Positions 1 through 10,924 of a DNA stretch of 64,000 bases are shown here, piece after piece; positions within the stretch are counted from its first letter, which is position 1, and each line of letters opens with the position of its first letter. The notes beneath the pieces are model-generated. The model worked only from the letters and a program-made list of their open reading frames with translations, was not told where the DNA came from and did not search any database. A program made the translations under genes and the position numbers. This stretch comes from Hippopus hippopus (lineage: Eukaryota; Mollusca; Bivalvia; Cardiida; Cardiidae): the NCBI GenBank assembly GCA_946811185.2, contig OX328096.1, forward strand, positions 41,306,252 through 41,370,251, written 5' to 3'.

Positions 1-120
1 GACTTTGACAATGTATACTTTATGCTTGTCTAATGAAATATTTGTTCTGTTTTGTTTGTCTACAAGTAGACATAGGACATATTTAAGAAATATCATTGAA
101 TCTGAAGCAACTTTTCTGCT

Positions 121-325
121 CTGGACCCATATTCACAAACCATTCTTAAGAACATTCTTAGTCTTATTCTTCAGAATTTTCTAAATTTTAAAAGTAACAC
201 AACTATTGATTGGCTAAACCTTTTGGTTTAGTCAATCAGAAGTTTTGTTACTTTTAATTTTAAAAAAAATCTTAGATATGAAGACCTGGAATGTTCTTAA
301 GAGTGGTTGGTGAATACAGCCCAGG
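121..325. mobile_element. Foldback element, family F, near-complete
   Basis: Inverted ends: attcacaaaccattcttaag at the left and the complement of cttaagagtggttggtgaat at the right, with AT-rich inner arms that also pair. Fragments of the same family lie near 39868 and 47464. Confidence 0.6.
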
Positions 326-584
326 ATCTCAATAAAATATGGTCAGTATCAATAGCTTGAATGTTGGACACTCCATATCAGAAACAGGATCAGAAGGTCT
401 GATCTTAGAAAAACATTTTATCACTAAGGAGACCACACTTACAGTTCAATCTACATGAAATTTGGTTGGAATGTTATGGCTTTGAGAATTTGCCATACAT
501 ATTAACTAAAGATAAAGGATCATCAATGCCCTGTTGTTAATGTTATTGTATATGTATATTTATCTAATCTAAAACAGGTTCACC

Positions 585-815
585 ACTAAGCCCTGTATCA
601 CACAATCCTGTGTTTAAATAAATCCGAGGCATAGAGATTTTGAAAACATAGTGGGAAAAGAAGAAATGCTGGTAACCAGCATTTTCTTCTTTTCCCATGA
701 TGTTTTCTTCCCTTTTAGAGACAAACCCCATCATTTTAGTTATATTTAATTTGTTGTCAGCAATCATACAAATCCAAAACTGTGGTGTGGTGTTGTGTAG
801 CAGTAACTCTGTTTT
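585..815 (+). mobile_element. Family A TTAA palindromic element, degenerate ends
   Basis: Hairpin core at about 634-705 with arms ggaaaagaagaaatgctgg and the complement; left sub-end cacacaatcctgtgttt is recognisable. Confidence 0.7.
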
Positions 816-1081
816 ATCACGTACAATGTACATGTATAACAACATAATTTTGGGGAACAGTATGATACAGACTGTCAGTCTGTTTCACCTATCCCCTATG
901 ATGTTATAGCAGGTTTTCCAGAGGTTGTAGATCACAATCAGATTGCACATGAGGTACCCCCTGATCCTTGATCTATGCTATCTGACACTAAGTTTGATAG
1001 TCTGACACTAAACAGCTTTGAAATGAAAAAACACTCGAAGGTTTTCTTGTTGCTTGAAAATATTTATATGTTTAGCTGTAG

Positions 1082-1314
1082 TTAACTCTTTTCTATACAA
1101 TTCGGGGTTTTAACGATCCTGAGAAAGAGAGCTTTTGTAAACATGTTTGGAAAAAAGAGGAAATGCTGGTAAGCAGCATTTTTTTCTTTTTCCCACAATG
1201 TTTTCTACTCCTTCATAAAAAAAACCCCAATTCTTTAGAGCCACATGTATGTGAGGTCTGCAAATGCTTTCGATTTGGAGCAGTCATAAATCTTGAACTG
1301 TGGCAGAGAGTTAA
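1082..1314 (+). mobile_element. Family A TTAA palindromic element
   Basis: Bounded by TTAA at 1082 and 1311; core at about 1140-1205; right arm gtctgcaaatgctttcgatt conserved. Confidence 0.75.
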
Positions 1315-2184
1315 TCCATCATCACACAGGCTATAGATATACATACCAGTTATGTAACATGTGACACAAAGGAGAGAATGGATGAAAAATCACTGTGCTG
1401 AAAGGAGTAATTGCTTTGCACAAACAGTCACTCCTTTTCTTAGGGTATTTCAAATGTTCTCTGTTTTAGCTGTGTGAAAGGTTGAGTGTATGTATGTACA
1501 TATGGAAGTTGGTTAAGGTACTGTGAAAGATAAATCAGTCACTACTCTCACAGCATTCTTTGTATGTACTTGTAATGTTTAGTGTGTACTGTCTACTTTT
1601 GTCTAAATGTTTGAAATGTGTCAGTATTTAATCACCCACTGATACAACTGATAAGGATATGATAGTCTACATATTTTTTTTGATGAGAAATAAATTTTAT
1701 TTTCACTTATCATTCATTATTTCATTGACTCCACATGTCGATACCAACGCTTTCCATGTAACTCTAAATAAATGGACATGCACATATTCAGATAGTTAGT
1801 ATGACCAAAATGATTTGAAGTCAAAGTAGTTTTGCTCATCAGTGTAGAACTAGGATCGGACTGCACCTTCCTTGTAATTTGGTCTTAATTTCTGCAGTAA
1901 CTCCCCATGTCAATCTTATTAACTATTAGGTAAACATATATACAACTCAAAGTTTGCTAGGGAACGCCATCTTTGATTCAGCTGATATGTATGTGTAGCA
2001 TGCTTTAGGTATGTTTTTTCAATATGGAACATTGCCACGCTGATGAATAAACTATCTCAGGAGATGAGTGTTTTTTAAGCAAAAATGTATTTTTGTAACA
2101 TACACCGGTATTGAAATATCTAGATGATCCCTACCAAAGTGTGAGTAGTATTATGTTAGGCATTGGCAGCAGGAAAAAAAAGAC

Positions 2185-2411
2185 AGAGATTACCAAACTA
2201 TCTTGTGTTTTTACGGCCCTTAGGCAAATAGCCTTTAAAAACATTGTTGGAAAAAGATAAAATGCTAGTAACAAGTATTTTCTCTTTTTTCCCATTTTGT
2301 TTTCCACCCTTTCAGAGGCAAGTCCTATCATTTTAGCAACCTTTCATTTGTTGTCTGTAGGGACTTTTAATTCTTGCATGTCAAAAGTTTTGTCATCTGG
2401 CAGAGAGTTAA
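2185..2411 (+). mobile_element. Family A TTAA palindromic element
   Basis: Core at about 2235-2305 and right TTAA at 2408; the left end is eroded. Confidence 0.7.
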
Positions 2412-2649
2412 CACCTAATCATCAGCAGAAGGCTTTTTTTTCTTCTCTAATCAGACCACTTCTGAAGACACTGTGGCAAAAGCGACTGTGTGTCAGTTTC
2501 TCATTTCATTAAAATAATAGTCATTTAACATAACACCTTAATTCGTCTTAATTATACCTAGTTCACAGGGATGTTTATAAAGTCATCTGCTGCAAGTTAG
2601 TTTCACCATACAATGTCGCGTTTTAACAACTCTGAGGACATAGGCTTTT

Positions 2650-2872
2650 GATTGAATGGTATTTTACATCGCTTTCAATGTTATTTCAGTCATATTAGGG
2701 TGACAGCTCACGTATTCATTAATATCCTAGGTTTCACAAGTACTAGTCAGGGCCTTTGAGGTGTCTTACTCAAGGACACTCCCACAAAAAACCCAGTGCT
2801 TCGAGCGAGTCGACAACCAGGGCCTCCAGGTTTCGAGTCCTAAACTTGGCCACTGAGCCATGTAGAACACCC
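2650..2872 (-). mobile_element. tRNA-headed SINE, family 3
   Basis: On the minus strand a tRNA-like head (gctcagtggccaag, then gactcgaaacc) is followed by a body ending in a taccattcaa-type tail. The same family lies at 62289-62516. Its head end abuts the truncated family A element at 2876. Confidence 0.6.
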
Positions 2873-2875
2873 CCA

Positions 2876-3030
2876 AGCTTTTGAAAACAGTGGGAAAAGG
2901 AGAAAATACTTAGACCAGCATTTTCTTCTTTCCCAGAATGTTTTCTACCCTTTAAAAAGATCACATTTATTTTGTCGTCTGCAAGTGCTTTCCATTTGGA
3001 TAAGTCTAAAGTTTTATGGTCAAGAATTAA
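2876..3030 (+). mobile_element. Family A element, left end lost, abutting the GPCR 3' end
   Basis: Starts inside the left stem (cttttgaaaacagtgggaaa) and keeps the right arm to about 3030, 14 bases from the GPCR stop codon. It carries AATAAA on the minus strand. Confidence 0.75.
2966..2971 (-). promoter_or_regulatory. Candidate poly(A) signal of the GPCR, supplied by a mobile element
   Basis: AATAAA on the minus strand, 73 bases past the GPCR stop. It lies inside the right arm of the family A element at 2876-3030, in a segment (cacatttattttgtcgtctgc region) conserved in other copies. I see no AATAAA nearer the stop. Confidence 0.5.
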
Positions 3031-3043
3031 GGAGGTATTGTGC

Positions 3044-3988
3044 TTAACAAAACAGTTTCTTCACCGCTCGCCGGAAATCTGTCCTCTGCCAGGCATAGAT
3101 GAATGGGTTCATCACACTATTTGTCAAACCGAAAAACACGAGCCAGTCTGCAACCTCCCATTCGCTAGAATGTAAGTAGTCAGAACTCGGGAACCCTCGA
3201 AACTGAAAATATGTATGTGGTATCCAGCATATTGTGAATAGCAATGTAACAACTGCAACCACTTTGGCGTGTCGCAGAGAGTGCATGATCTTCTCACGCC
3301 TTTCTGATGTGCGTTTACACTGTTCCGACGCGCCATCAGCTCCGCTGTTTGTAAAATAATCACTCGCTAAAATGTGACTGTCTACTTTCAACTGATGCTT
3401 GTATAACTCGCATGCCTTCTTTAGGATAAATGCGTACATGATCATGGTGATTATTGAAAATACCCATAACGTCAGTGAAGTCAGTAACATCTGCCAAGCT
3501 GGAATAACTTGCTGAAACACACAGCCTTCGCCTGGAATAGTTCCGAGTTTGGTCTTAAAACTCGAGAAAGCTATAATGCTGGGCACTGCTAGATAAATCC
3601 AAGTCAGAACAACCAAGAAACTTGAAGCGCTCTCGGTCATTATTTTTCCATATGAATGAGGACGACATATTGCTATAAATCGATCCAAGGTCGTGAAGGT
3701 CACAGTTATCTGCGAGGTCAAAGTCAAGATAATGATGACTTGGTACCGCAGTAAGCAAGCGTAGAGATTTTCGTTTAGGTCGGAAGAAACGGTATAGATG
3801 ACTTGTAGGAGTGAGGCAAGCCCTGTCAGCATGTCTGCCACGGCTAAATTAACAAGAAATCGGTTCGTGATCGCCTTTTTCTTTATAAACCAATGCATTA
3901 CAATGTCTACAAGAACATTGCAGAGGCACGATAATAAAAACACAATCAATTGTAATGTTATGAACCCTATCACTGATGCCGAATACAT
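3044..3988 (-). CDS. Class A (rhodopsin-like) G protein-coupled receptor, orphan
   Basis: This is a 314-residue seven-helix receptor on one exon. TM1 has CNVLVD (the GN-V position); TM2 has LAVAD. TM3 starts at the ECL1 cysteine and ends DRFIAI, a DRY variant. TM4 has its tryptophan, ECL2 has the partner cysteine (EGCVF), TM6 has CWIP and TM7 has NSVMNPFIY. A short helix 8 ends KKLFC, where the last Cys could be palmitoylated. Counting back from D3.49, position 3.32 is Ile, not Asp, so an aminergic ligand is unlikely. The extracellular N-terminus is only about five residues with no glycosylation site. An in-frame TAG lies four codons upstream of the ATG, so the start is fixed unless an acceptor (tatatag) just upstream joins a 5' exon. 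The stop codon is only about 14 bases from a family A mobile element. Motifs place it in the family with certainty; the ligand is unknown. Adenosine-, melanocortin- or peptide-receptor-like orphans are alternatives. Confidence 0.95.
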   Translation of the reverse strand: MYSASVIGFITLQLIVFLLSCLCNVLVDIVMHWFIKKKAITNRFLVNLAVADMLTGLASLLQVIYTVSSDLNENLYACLLRYQVIIILTLTSQITVTFTTLDRFIAICRPHSYGKIMTESASSFLVVLTWIYLAVPSIIAFSSFKTKLGTIPGEGCVFQQVIPAWQMLLTSLTLWVFSIITMIMYAFILKKACELYKHQLKVDSHILASDYFTNSGADGASEQCKRTSERREKIMHSLRHAKVVAVVTLLFTICWIPHTYFQFRGFPSSDYLHSSEWEVADWLVFFGLTNSVMNPFIYAWQRTDFRRAVKKLFC

Positions 3989-5094
3989 TTCACAATTCTA
4001 TATAGGTCTTCTACCATCGTCATAAATATCAGCCAAGATCCGTGGCACCTTTTGCAGCCAGGCACTGTCATGTGTTTTCAAACAAAGATAAGTTAAACTT
4101 TTTTGATACTCATACGTCACGCTCTGTTTCGTGTTAATTTATGGAAGGAGGCCGTCAACAGTGTTTTCTCTGAAAATCTTAGCGAAATATCAAAAGTTCA
4201 ATCCCTTTGATATTCATATTACACGCGTTTTTATGTATTATAAACAAACGTAATATTGCTTATCTAGTGTTCTATTTTAATCTTTCTTGTGTGCTGAAAA
4301 AGATAGGTCGTCTTGACAACTACACAAAACGTTCTCCGAAAAACCTTACAAATACAGTTCCATCGAGATAAATAGGTATAGCTGATTATATTTCATCAAT
4401 GTTGATTCTACTGATGAAAAAAAAAATCCACATAAAATGATGCAGAGCAGAGCATGAAGACTTTTAGATGATCACAAATGGTGCGCAACATCCCAAACTT
4501 ATTTTTCCACTCTGTTACAACTCTTGCTCATAGCTTACGCCTGCATGTGTCTAAAATGTGCATACAGCATAATTCATTACATCTAATTTTTCCGTAAAGA
4601 TAGACATTGCTTATTTTTCGACGTTCCCTTCATCTGTTGTAATGGTCACTAAATTTAACTTAATTCTAATTTTACTCCAACAAAAGAAAAAAAAAAAACA
4701 TCGAAATTTGACATTTTCCAAAATTTAGAAAAAATGATGGCTTCGCGTGTCTACATCATTTCGTTTACTCATAACTTATTATACACTCTCAGTACTGAAT
4801 GAACATATAATATTTCTAGAAATTGCTCGTCAGAATAAAATCGGTGTTTTATAGTTATTTCATCTTAGCGTAAATGTCCATTTGACCTTCAGTTACAGCC
4901 TGGACCAAATGCACCAATAAATCGTTAAAGCAGTCGAAACAAAACAATCAAAATACGGTGATCAGTATGTACCACCTCCAAATGTCTCGGGGAATTTAAC
5001 TTCTCACCATGTATAATTACTTTGTTTATTTCTCTTCACTACCAACAAAAGTTAATTGTGAAATTTATACACTGATAACGACAGCAATTCATTA
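3989..5094. other. Upstream region of the GPCR, no gene
   Basis: AT-rich, with no convincing open frame or recognisable element; it presumably contains the GPCR promoter and any 5' UTR. Confidence 0.5.
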
Positions 5095-5405
5095 GTATAT
5101 ATGATTTTTAACGCCGTTTTCAACATTTCTCCAGTTATTATGCAGCGGTCAGTGCACCTATTCATGCTTCCCTGGATTTTCTTTTACCAGTACTTCGCAC
5201 AATATTCTTCCCAAACCACTGGCTGCTTTTCCACATAACCAGCGTCAAAGCGATGATCAGAAGTGAGAAAGGAATGAATCCTGACGCAATCGCAGTATCA
5301 CCGATCCTTGGAAAGAAATTGGCCGAGCTGGAGATTCGAACCAGCCAGCCCCCTGGTCTCCAGTCATGTTTGCTGCCGAAAGCATTACCTGGCTCGGCTA
5401 TAACC
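5095..5405 (-). mobile_element. tRNA-headed SINE, family 1
   Basis: Minus-strand copy: tail aacgccgttttcaac at the left, body with ccactggctgctttt, and a B-box-like gagattcgaacc in the diverged head near 5335. Confidence 0.7.
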
Positions 5406-5716
5406 ACAGTAAAACACCCACCATCAGTAACAGAAACGATAAGAACAGGCGTAACATTTGTTTCGAATAAGGCTTGTTAAAATTTATGACGTACTGTACA
5501 TATTGTCAGATCTTGATCTACACTGTCTGCTCAAGGTCCTAAAGTTGCCCTTAACGTGCTTAGACTTGATGTACTATGTAATATAAAGAAATAGGATAAG
5601 ACAATTATTACCGTTTCAAATGAAGTTCCAGGCTTACAAATAATGTCTCAAACTAGAAAGATATGCGTTTAAGTCATTAAATATTTGAGTTAAACACACG
5701 GTTATTTAAGTGACGG

Positions 5717-5717
<1 letters not shown>

Positions 5718-5753
<36 letters not shown>

Positions 5754-5773
5754 CGAGGGGAGAGGGGGGGGGC
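5718..5773 (+). repeat. (GA)n/(G)n simple repeat
   Basis: About 13 GA units run into interrupted G tracts. Confidence 0.9.
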
Positions 5774-5965
5774 CAAGACACAACCGCGGGTTTATCCCAG
5801 TCCTCGCTGTCCTATCGCATAATTGTGCAAACGGCACTGAAAGACTACCATTGAGAAAAAAAAAATACCCTTGGAGCACTGTAATGAAATGCAGACATTA
5901 TCGACCATGAAAAGGGAATAGATATTGAACCGTCACAACTGTATTAGTATGAATATATCATTATA

Positions 5966-6030
5966 TCGGAGAGTGTAGTTCCAAGATCGGACTTTGTAGA
6001 GTCTGATCAAGATCTACACTATCTTGTGAA
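5966..6030. repeat. Family D palindrome, worn copy
   Basis: gagagtgtag to gatctacact inverted pair around a degraded centre. Confidence 0.5.
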
Positions 6031-6176
6031 GAAACTGCATTTGTGTCTATCAGCCAATGGGATATAGAGTTGTGACGGCGTTTTTATCTTGGCATATCGT
6101 AAACTTTGTGCGATGTTTATTTTTCAATAAAAAAACGGTCTGCGCTCTTATTGGTCATCACTTAACCTTTATACCG

Positions 6177-6480
6177 AGTCTCGGTAGCTTAGTCGGTAGC
6201 GTGCAGGACTTGAGAACAAGGTGTCATGGGTTCGATCCATGGCTCGGCCGATTTCTTTCCGAGGACTGATTACAGTCATTGCGACACGATTCATTCCTTT
6301 CCCACCGCTGACCATTGTTTCGACGATGGTTATATGGGAAAGCAGCCAGTGGCTTGGAAAAATATTGTGCGGAGTACTGGAACAGAATTTCTAGGAAAGC
6401 ATGGATAGGTGCAATGGCCGCCGCGATATAACTGAAATAATGTTGAAAACGGCGTTAAACACCATGCAATCAATCAATAA
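6177..6480 (+). mobile_element. tRNA-headed SINE, family 1, near-complete
   Basis: Head with A box tagcttagtcgg and B box gggttcgatcc, a conserved body (gggaaagcagccagtggctt), the 3' motif aacggcgttaaacacca and a (CAAT)n tail. It is the best reference copy of the family here. Not a functional tRNA gene: the head lacks proper pairing and continues into the SINE body. Confidence 0.85.
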
Positions 6481-6482
6481 AC

Positions 6483-6690
6483 TTAACCTTTATTCTGCTG
6501 AATAAGCTAATGATACCTTCAAGCTGATAGTACAAACCCAAACGTTGCTGTTTTACAGTTATCTTTGAGGGAAAATGTCTCCTTATCGGACAGTGTAGAA
6601 AAAGATCAGACTGCACGTTGTATGCAGTATGATCTTGATCTACACTGTCCGCAAAAGGTACTCGAGTCGTGCTTAGCAGCTGATGGTTAA
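6483..6690 (+). mobile_element. Family D TTAA element, complete
   Basis: TTAA at both ends (6483, 6687). A central palindrome carries gatcagactgcac and its complement around 6600-6645, flanked by cggacagtgtag and ctacactgtccg. The right end is gtgcttagcagctgatgg. It inserted directly behind the SINE tail. Confidence 0.75.
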
Positions 6691-6769
6691 TCCTGTTATT
6701 CGCCACTTCCTGAAACAGGTTTGTAGCAGACAACTACACATCACAATCTTACTGCACATCATTATAACT

Positions 6770-7015
6770 GGCTTGCAACACGCGAAAAGGGGCATTCGGA
6801 CATTTGCGTAAAGTGTCGTCTCGGATCAGCCTGCGCAGTCCGCACAGACTGATCCGAGAGGACACATTACGACTACATTCGATTTTGTACTGCAGAAGAC
6901 TTGCGTGAAAGAACGGAAAGTGTCGTCTCGGATCAGCCTACGAGGGCTGCGCAGGCTGATCCGAGGTTATACTTTACGCAAATGTCCGAATGGCCCTTTT
7001 AGCGTGTTGCAGGTC
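6770..7015. mobile_element. Family C foldback element, complete
   Basis: Ends ggcttgcaacacgcgaaaag and its complement; each half contains a GC-rich hairpin (cagcctgcgcagtccg). Confidence 0.85.
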
Positions 7016-7083
7016 AAGTATTATATAGGATGACAAACCTTCATAAAGAAGGACAAGCAGTTCAGCCGGAAATGGTCGGGTAT

Positions 7084-7308
7084 AAACCTTTACCGAAACA
7101 TTTCGAGTTTTGGCTACCCTGAGAAGTTCCTTGAAAACATCGTGAGAAAAAGAAAAAAATGCTGGAAACCAGCATTTTCTCCTTTTTTTCCGCAATGTTT
7201 TCTACCTTTTCAAAGATGAATTCCATTATTTCAACTCAATGTTATTTGTCGCCTGCAAATGCTTTCAATTTTGTAGCAGTCGAAAATTTTGTTGTTTGTT
7301 AAGAGGTA
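7084..7308 (+). mobile_element. Family A TTAA palindromic element
   Basis: Left aaacctttaccg, core at about 7130-7205 with arms aaaatgctgg/ccagcatttt; the right end is worn (ttaagaggtaac). Confidence 0.75.
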
Positions 7309-7361
7309 ACTTTCCGGTCAGCCTTCTAAATAGCAAGGGTTTTTTTGTTAGAAAAGAGGTC

Positions 7362-7388
7362 CACAGACAGACAGACAGACAGACAGAC
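7362..7388 (+). repeat. (CAGA)n simple repeat
   Basis: About six tandem units. Confidence 0.9.
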
Positions 7389-7615
7389 GTTCTATCCTAT
7401 ACATGTTAAATTTGAATTTTTTTATCAAATAACTTCAAGTTCGTTGGCGGGTTTGAATGTACCCGGGGACGATGTACTGGGGATAAGGCGGCACAGAATA
7501 TGCAGTTTGATTTTGGATTTAATGTGAAAGAGTCTGACCTTGAAAATCTATGATATTGTAAGATCTTGGTAGCTTTTAACGTACAATATATGCACTATCG
7601 AAATATTAGTATATG

Positions 7616-7848
7616 TACAGGGTCTCCCGGAAGTCGCGCACCATCTAAGTTTCCATAAAAAACCACACTTTTCTTTCATTTAAGAAGCACCTTTATTGAT
7701 CATAATCATAATAAAAGTCATTTCAAATCTTTCTTGTATTGTTAATTTATTATCCATACTTAGATCTGAAAGAGAGCGAAAAAATAAAAATCCGTATCAA
7801 ATCTGAAGCACAGAAACGAAAATGCGCGACTTCTGGGACCCCCTTGTA
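7616..7848. mobile_element. Mariner-like MITE with 24-26 bp terminal inverted repeats
   Basis: Left end tacagggtctcccggaag and then tcgcgca; the right end is the complement of the same (with two extra G and few changes). TA flanks both ends. TIR shape (CAGGGT-TCCC-AAGT) and TA target fit Tc1/mariner derivatives. The 180-base interior has no open frame. Confidence 0.7.
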
Positions 7849-7959
7849 TGAGCTTTTAACACTCAGGCCGCTAAATAAATGAATTAGGAATCTTTTGTCA
7901 CTGAAAATGGACTTAAACATTGCAGTTTCACAACTGGTTGGAAAGTATGGCCTATGTGA

Positions 7960-8015
7960 TCCAAGATCAAATGGCTCATTTTATGCATTCTGGTATTGAT
8001 CTACACTTTACTGAT
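7960..8015. repeat. Family D palindrome, worn copy
   Basis: aagatcaaatggctc and the partner gatctacactttac remain; the central stem is degraded. Confidence 0.35.
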
Positions 8016-8089
8016 TAAAAGCTATTGAAGATGTGGCTGGCACGCTTTCTGAAAACCCTATACTAAATGATCACGTGCTTTTATGGTTC

Positions 8090-8265
8090 TGTCGAAGAAG
8101 GCATTCGAAGACATTATGGAAAGAGGAAATAACAGTGCAGAAATTCAGCATTTTCTCCTTTTCCCATAATGTTCTCAACCCTTTGAGAGAAAAATCCTAT
8201 CATTAAAGCCACATTTATTTTGCTGTCATCTACAAAGGGTTTTAATTTTGTCATTTGGTGTTAAA
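8090..8265 (+). mobile_element. Family A element, left end lost
   Basis: Worn left stem, intact right stem cattttctccttttcccata, right arm to ggtgttaaac; it meets the next, inverted copy there. Confidence 0.65.
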
Positions 8266-8489
8266 CTTTTTTCCATACGACAAAAATTCGACACCTATCT
8301 AAATTGAAAGCATTTGCAGACGACACAGTAAAATGTTACTCAGATTCTGACATTTATTTCCAAAAAGGTTGAAAAACATTGTGGGAAAAGGAGAAAATGC
8401 TAGTTACCAGCATTTTCTCCTTTTCTCACAATGTTTTCAAAGGGTTTCTCTATCAGTGTCGTTAAAACTCTGAATTGTGTGGTAAAGAG
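8263..8489 (-). mobile_element. Family A TTAA palindromic element, inverted neighbour
   Basis: Begins at the ttaa shared with the preceding copy. Good core at about 8370-8440; ends gtggtaaagagtta. Confidence 0.8.
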
Positions 8490-8713
8490 TTACAAGAGTT
8501 AAAGCTGTATTGACAGAGGGACTTAAAGCAGAGAGACAAGTGTTTGGATAACGTCTTGGCTTAATTAATAACTTTGGCAGTTCTTTATTTGATTGTAGTG
8601 TATAGATATCGCAGTATTCAATACTGCAAATATGTGGTTATAATACATACTTGATTGTAAAACCCTGTCAGGTTTCAGACATTAGAAAATGTCAGGTAGA
8701 CAAAAAAGAAAGG

Positions 8714-8790
8714 GTTGATTGATTGATTGAATAGTGTTTTACGCTGGTTTTAACATTATTCCAGTCATATCATGCCAACAGCGTGATGAT
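8714..8790 (-). mobile_element. SINE tail fragment
   Basis: (TTGA)n followed by atagtgttttacgctggttt and cattattccagtcatatcat, the 3' end of SINE family 1/3 in reverse. Confidence 0.5.
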
Positions 8791-8887
8791 GATGATCATA
8801 AGAAATTCAAATTATGCTAGAGAAAAATTAAAATGTTAAATGGAAAAAGATTGTTAGGCATAGCTACGACCTCCACATACATATAGA

Positions 8888-8962
8888 ACTGACACGTTTT
8901 GTGCAGTCTGATCTTGATCTACACTGTCCGCAAAAGAGTCGCATTTAGCAGCCTAGTGTTAA
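8888..8962 (+). repeat. Family D right half
   Basis: gcagtctgatcttgatctac then actgtccgcaaaag, ending at tagcagcctagtgttaa with TTAA at 8959. Confidence 0.6.
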
Positions 8963-9124
8963 ATACTAAAAATTCAAATAGTGAATCTTAGGTGGATGCC
9001 TTTCAAGAGCGATAAAAGGACGTTTGCCATCGCAGTGACTTCCTAACGGCATTGAATTCAGAATAGAGTACAGAAAAACGTCTGTAAGAGGCCACCCATA
9101 TTGAAAAACCACCCTGTAACATGC

Positions 9125-9297
9125 AAGCACATTTCGAGTTCCCTCGAGAGGACAAATGTGTTAAAATATACACGCATTCAGCAAGCACCTGCCTTTTTCA
9201 AGCACATTTTGAGTTCCCCCAAGAGGGCAAACGTGTTAAAATGTACATGTATGCATTCAGAAAGCAGTTGCCTTTTTGAAGCACATTTTGAGTATCC
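9125..9297 (+). repeat. Tandem repeat, about 75-79 bp unit, 2.2 copies
   Basis: Units start agcacattt-gagttccc at 9125, 9200 and 9279 (partial) and each contains gtgttaaaat and gcattcag. Confidence 0.85.
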
Positions 9298-9326
9298 ATT
9301 AGGTGCTTGCTTAATTATTTACCAAA

Positions 9327-9657
9327 GGACAAAACTTTAGACTTGTTCAAATTGAAAGCATTTACAGACGATAAATGAAATGTGTCCAAAATGACAGGAA
9401 TTGTCCGTGATTGGGCAGAAAACATTGTGGATAAAGGAGAAAATGCTGCAGCATTTTCTCCTTTTCCAACAATGTTTTCAAAAGGCTTCTTCCTCAGTCA
9501 ACTGCATGGTAACTAGCATTTTCTCCTTTTCCTCACAACGTTTTCAAAAGGCTTCTCCTCAGCTACCAGCATTTTCTCCTTTCCCCCAAAAATATATTTT
9601 CAAAAGGCTTCATTCGTGGGGTCATTTTACACACGGAATGGTGTGGTAAAGAGTTAA
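9327..9657 (-). mobile_element. Family A element with right stem arm present three times
   Basis: The core at 9420-9480 is followed by two more partial copies of the arm (agcattttctccttt, then ttttcaaaaggcttc) before the normal end gtggtaaagagttaa. The copy is thus about 100 bases longer than usual. Confidence 0.75.
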
Positions 9658-9837
9658 CACGAATGCATTAGAATGCACATGTAAGTTCACGTCAGGGACT
9701 CGACTTCTTGCTCAGTGTCGGTCCATGTCACAATTACAGGCTGGGTCGGTTTTTGCTCTTTTTGCTTGAAAGGGGTCTTCAGCGGGCAAAATGCTTTTGT
9801 CGGCAAGAATTAACCTTGACAGCTTACAGAACAATTT

Positions 9838-9910
9838 AAACCTTCATATTGCAGGCAGTTTCGATCAAGATTAGGCTGCGCAGAGTCTAATTTTGGGTCT
9901 ACACTACAAT
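9838..9910. repeat. Family D palindrome, worn copy
   Basis: gatcaagattaggctgcgca and gtctaattttgggtctacac as inverted remnants. Confidence 0.4.
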
Positions 9911-10084
9911 ATTTTGTAAGCTTTTTTGGTCAAAATCAATAATTGATTAAAACCCGATGAGTTATTATTTGCTGACATAAAGTACCTGCTTTAAGCCGTT
10001 ACATTACGGCAGAATTTTACACTTGGCAGAACTGTTAGCAGAGACCAATATCGAAAAATGTGACTAAATACTGAAATTTGTTAT

Positions 10085-10213
10085 TGTCAAGGTAGAAAGC
10101 CTTGTGGGAAAATAAAGAAAATGCTGGTGTCCGCCATATTCTCCGTTTCCCACAACGTTTTAAAATGCCTTTTTCTAGGGGATTATTTTTCTTTTCGTGT
10201 GGTAAAGGGTTAA
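10085..10213 (-). mobile_element. Family A half element
   Basis: Core (gtgggaaaataaagaaaatg) and the gtggtaaagggttaa end only; the other arm is missing. Confidence 0.65.
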
Positions 10214-10317
10214 CCGTTTTCCTGCTGAATTAAAACTAAACGGCGGAATCTTACAGTCCTTACGTAGAACTCATTTACTGATTTAGAATAGGTCATAGAA
10301 AGCTTAAACTGTTGACA

Positions 10318-10390
10318 CGGTATCGAAGAGAGCAGGCAAAGATCAGACTGCACACACGTTCAGCCTGATCTTAGTCTTATCACATCGCAA
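10318..10390. repeat. Family D palindrome
   Basis: agatcagactgcacac and its inverted partner around 10340-10370. Confidence 0.55.
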
Positions 10391-10924
10391 AATACATCTG
10401 AGGTCGGGTAATGCGGGATACGGGCTACCTATTTAACGATATAAGGGGTTAATGGGGGAAGATCAATAACATAGCCTCTTTTGTCAAAATTTATACTCGA
10501 TCATTCGGATTATATTTATGTTTATCCCTTTGCTACAATCTGCTCTCTGGTAAGTCAAAAAGAGAGAGACAGATGGAGATTTTTGTATTTTTGTTTTTGC
10601 TATTTTGATTAATACTGCACTAAATTTACATTTATTGTGAATGGACTAGAGAAAGCCTGACGATCAGAAGCAGTGAGTGCCTCTTCAATAAATGATTTTT
10701 TCGAACAAAAAAACACATAACACCTAAGCACCTAACAGAAGGAATAAACATTCATTCATTCATACAGAGCCGTTGTAAATGATAACAGGGAATTTCAAAA
10801 GGTCGTCTGCTATGCTGTATTTGAATATTAAAAATAGTCATAATACCAAACGAACATGATGGTCACGCGATAAGTAGGGAATAGATCAATAATGTGCGTT
10901 AAAATCAATTCATTTGGTAGATTT

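Noticed and set aside
6177..6250. Functional tRNA gene
   Set aside because: A and B boxes are present but the sequence continues into a SINE body shared by other copies, and the cloverleaf is poor.
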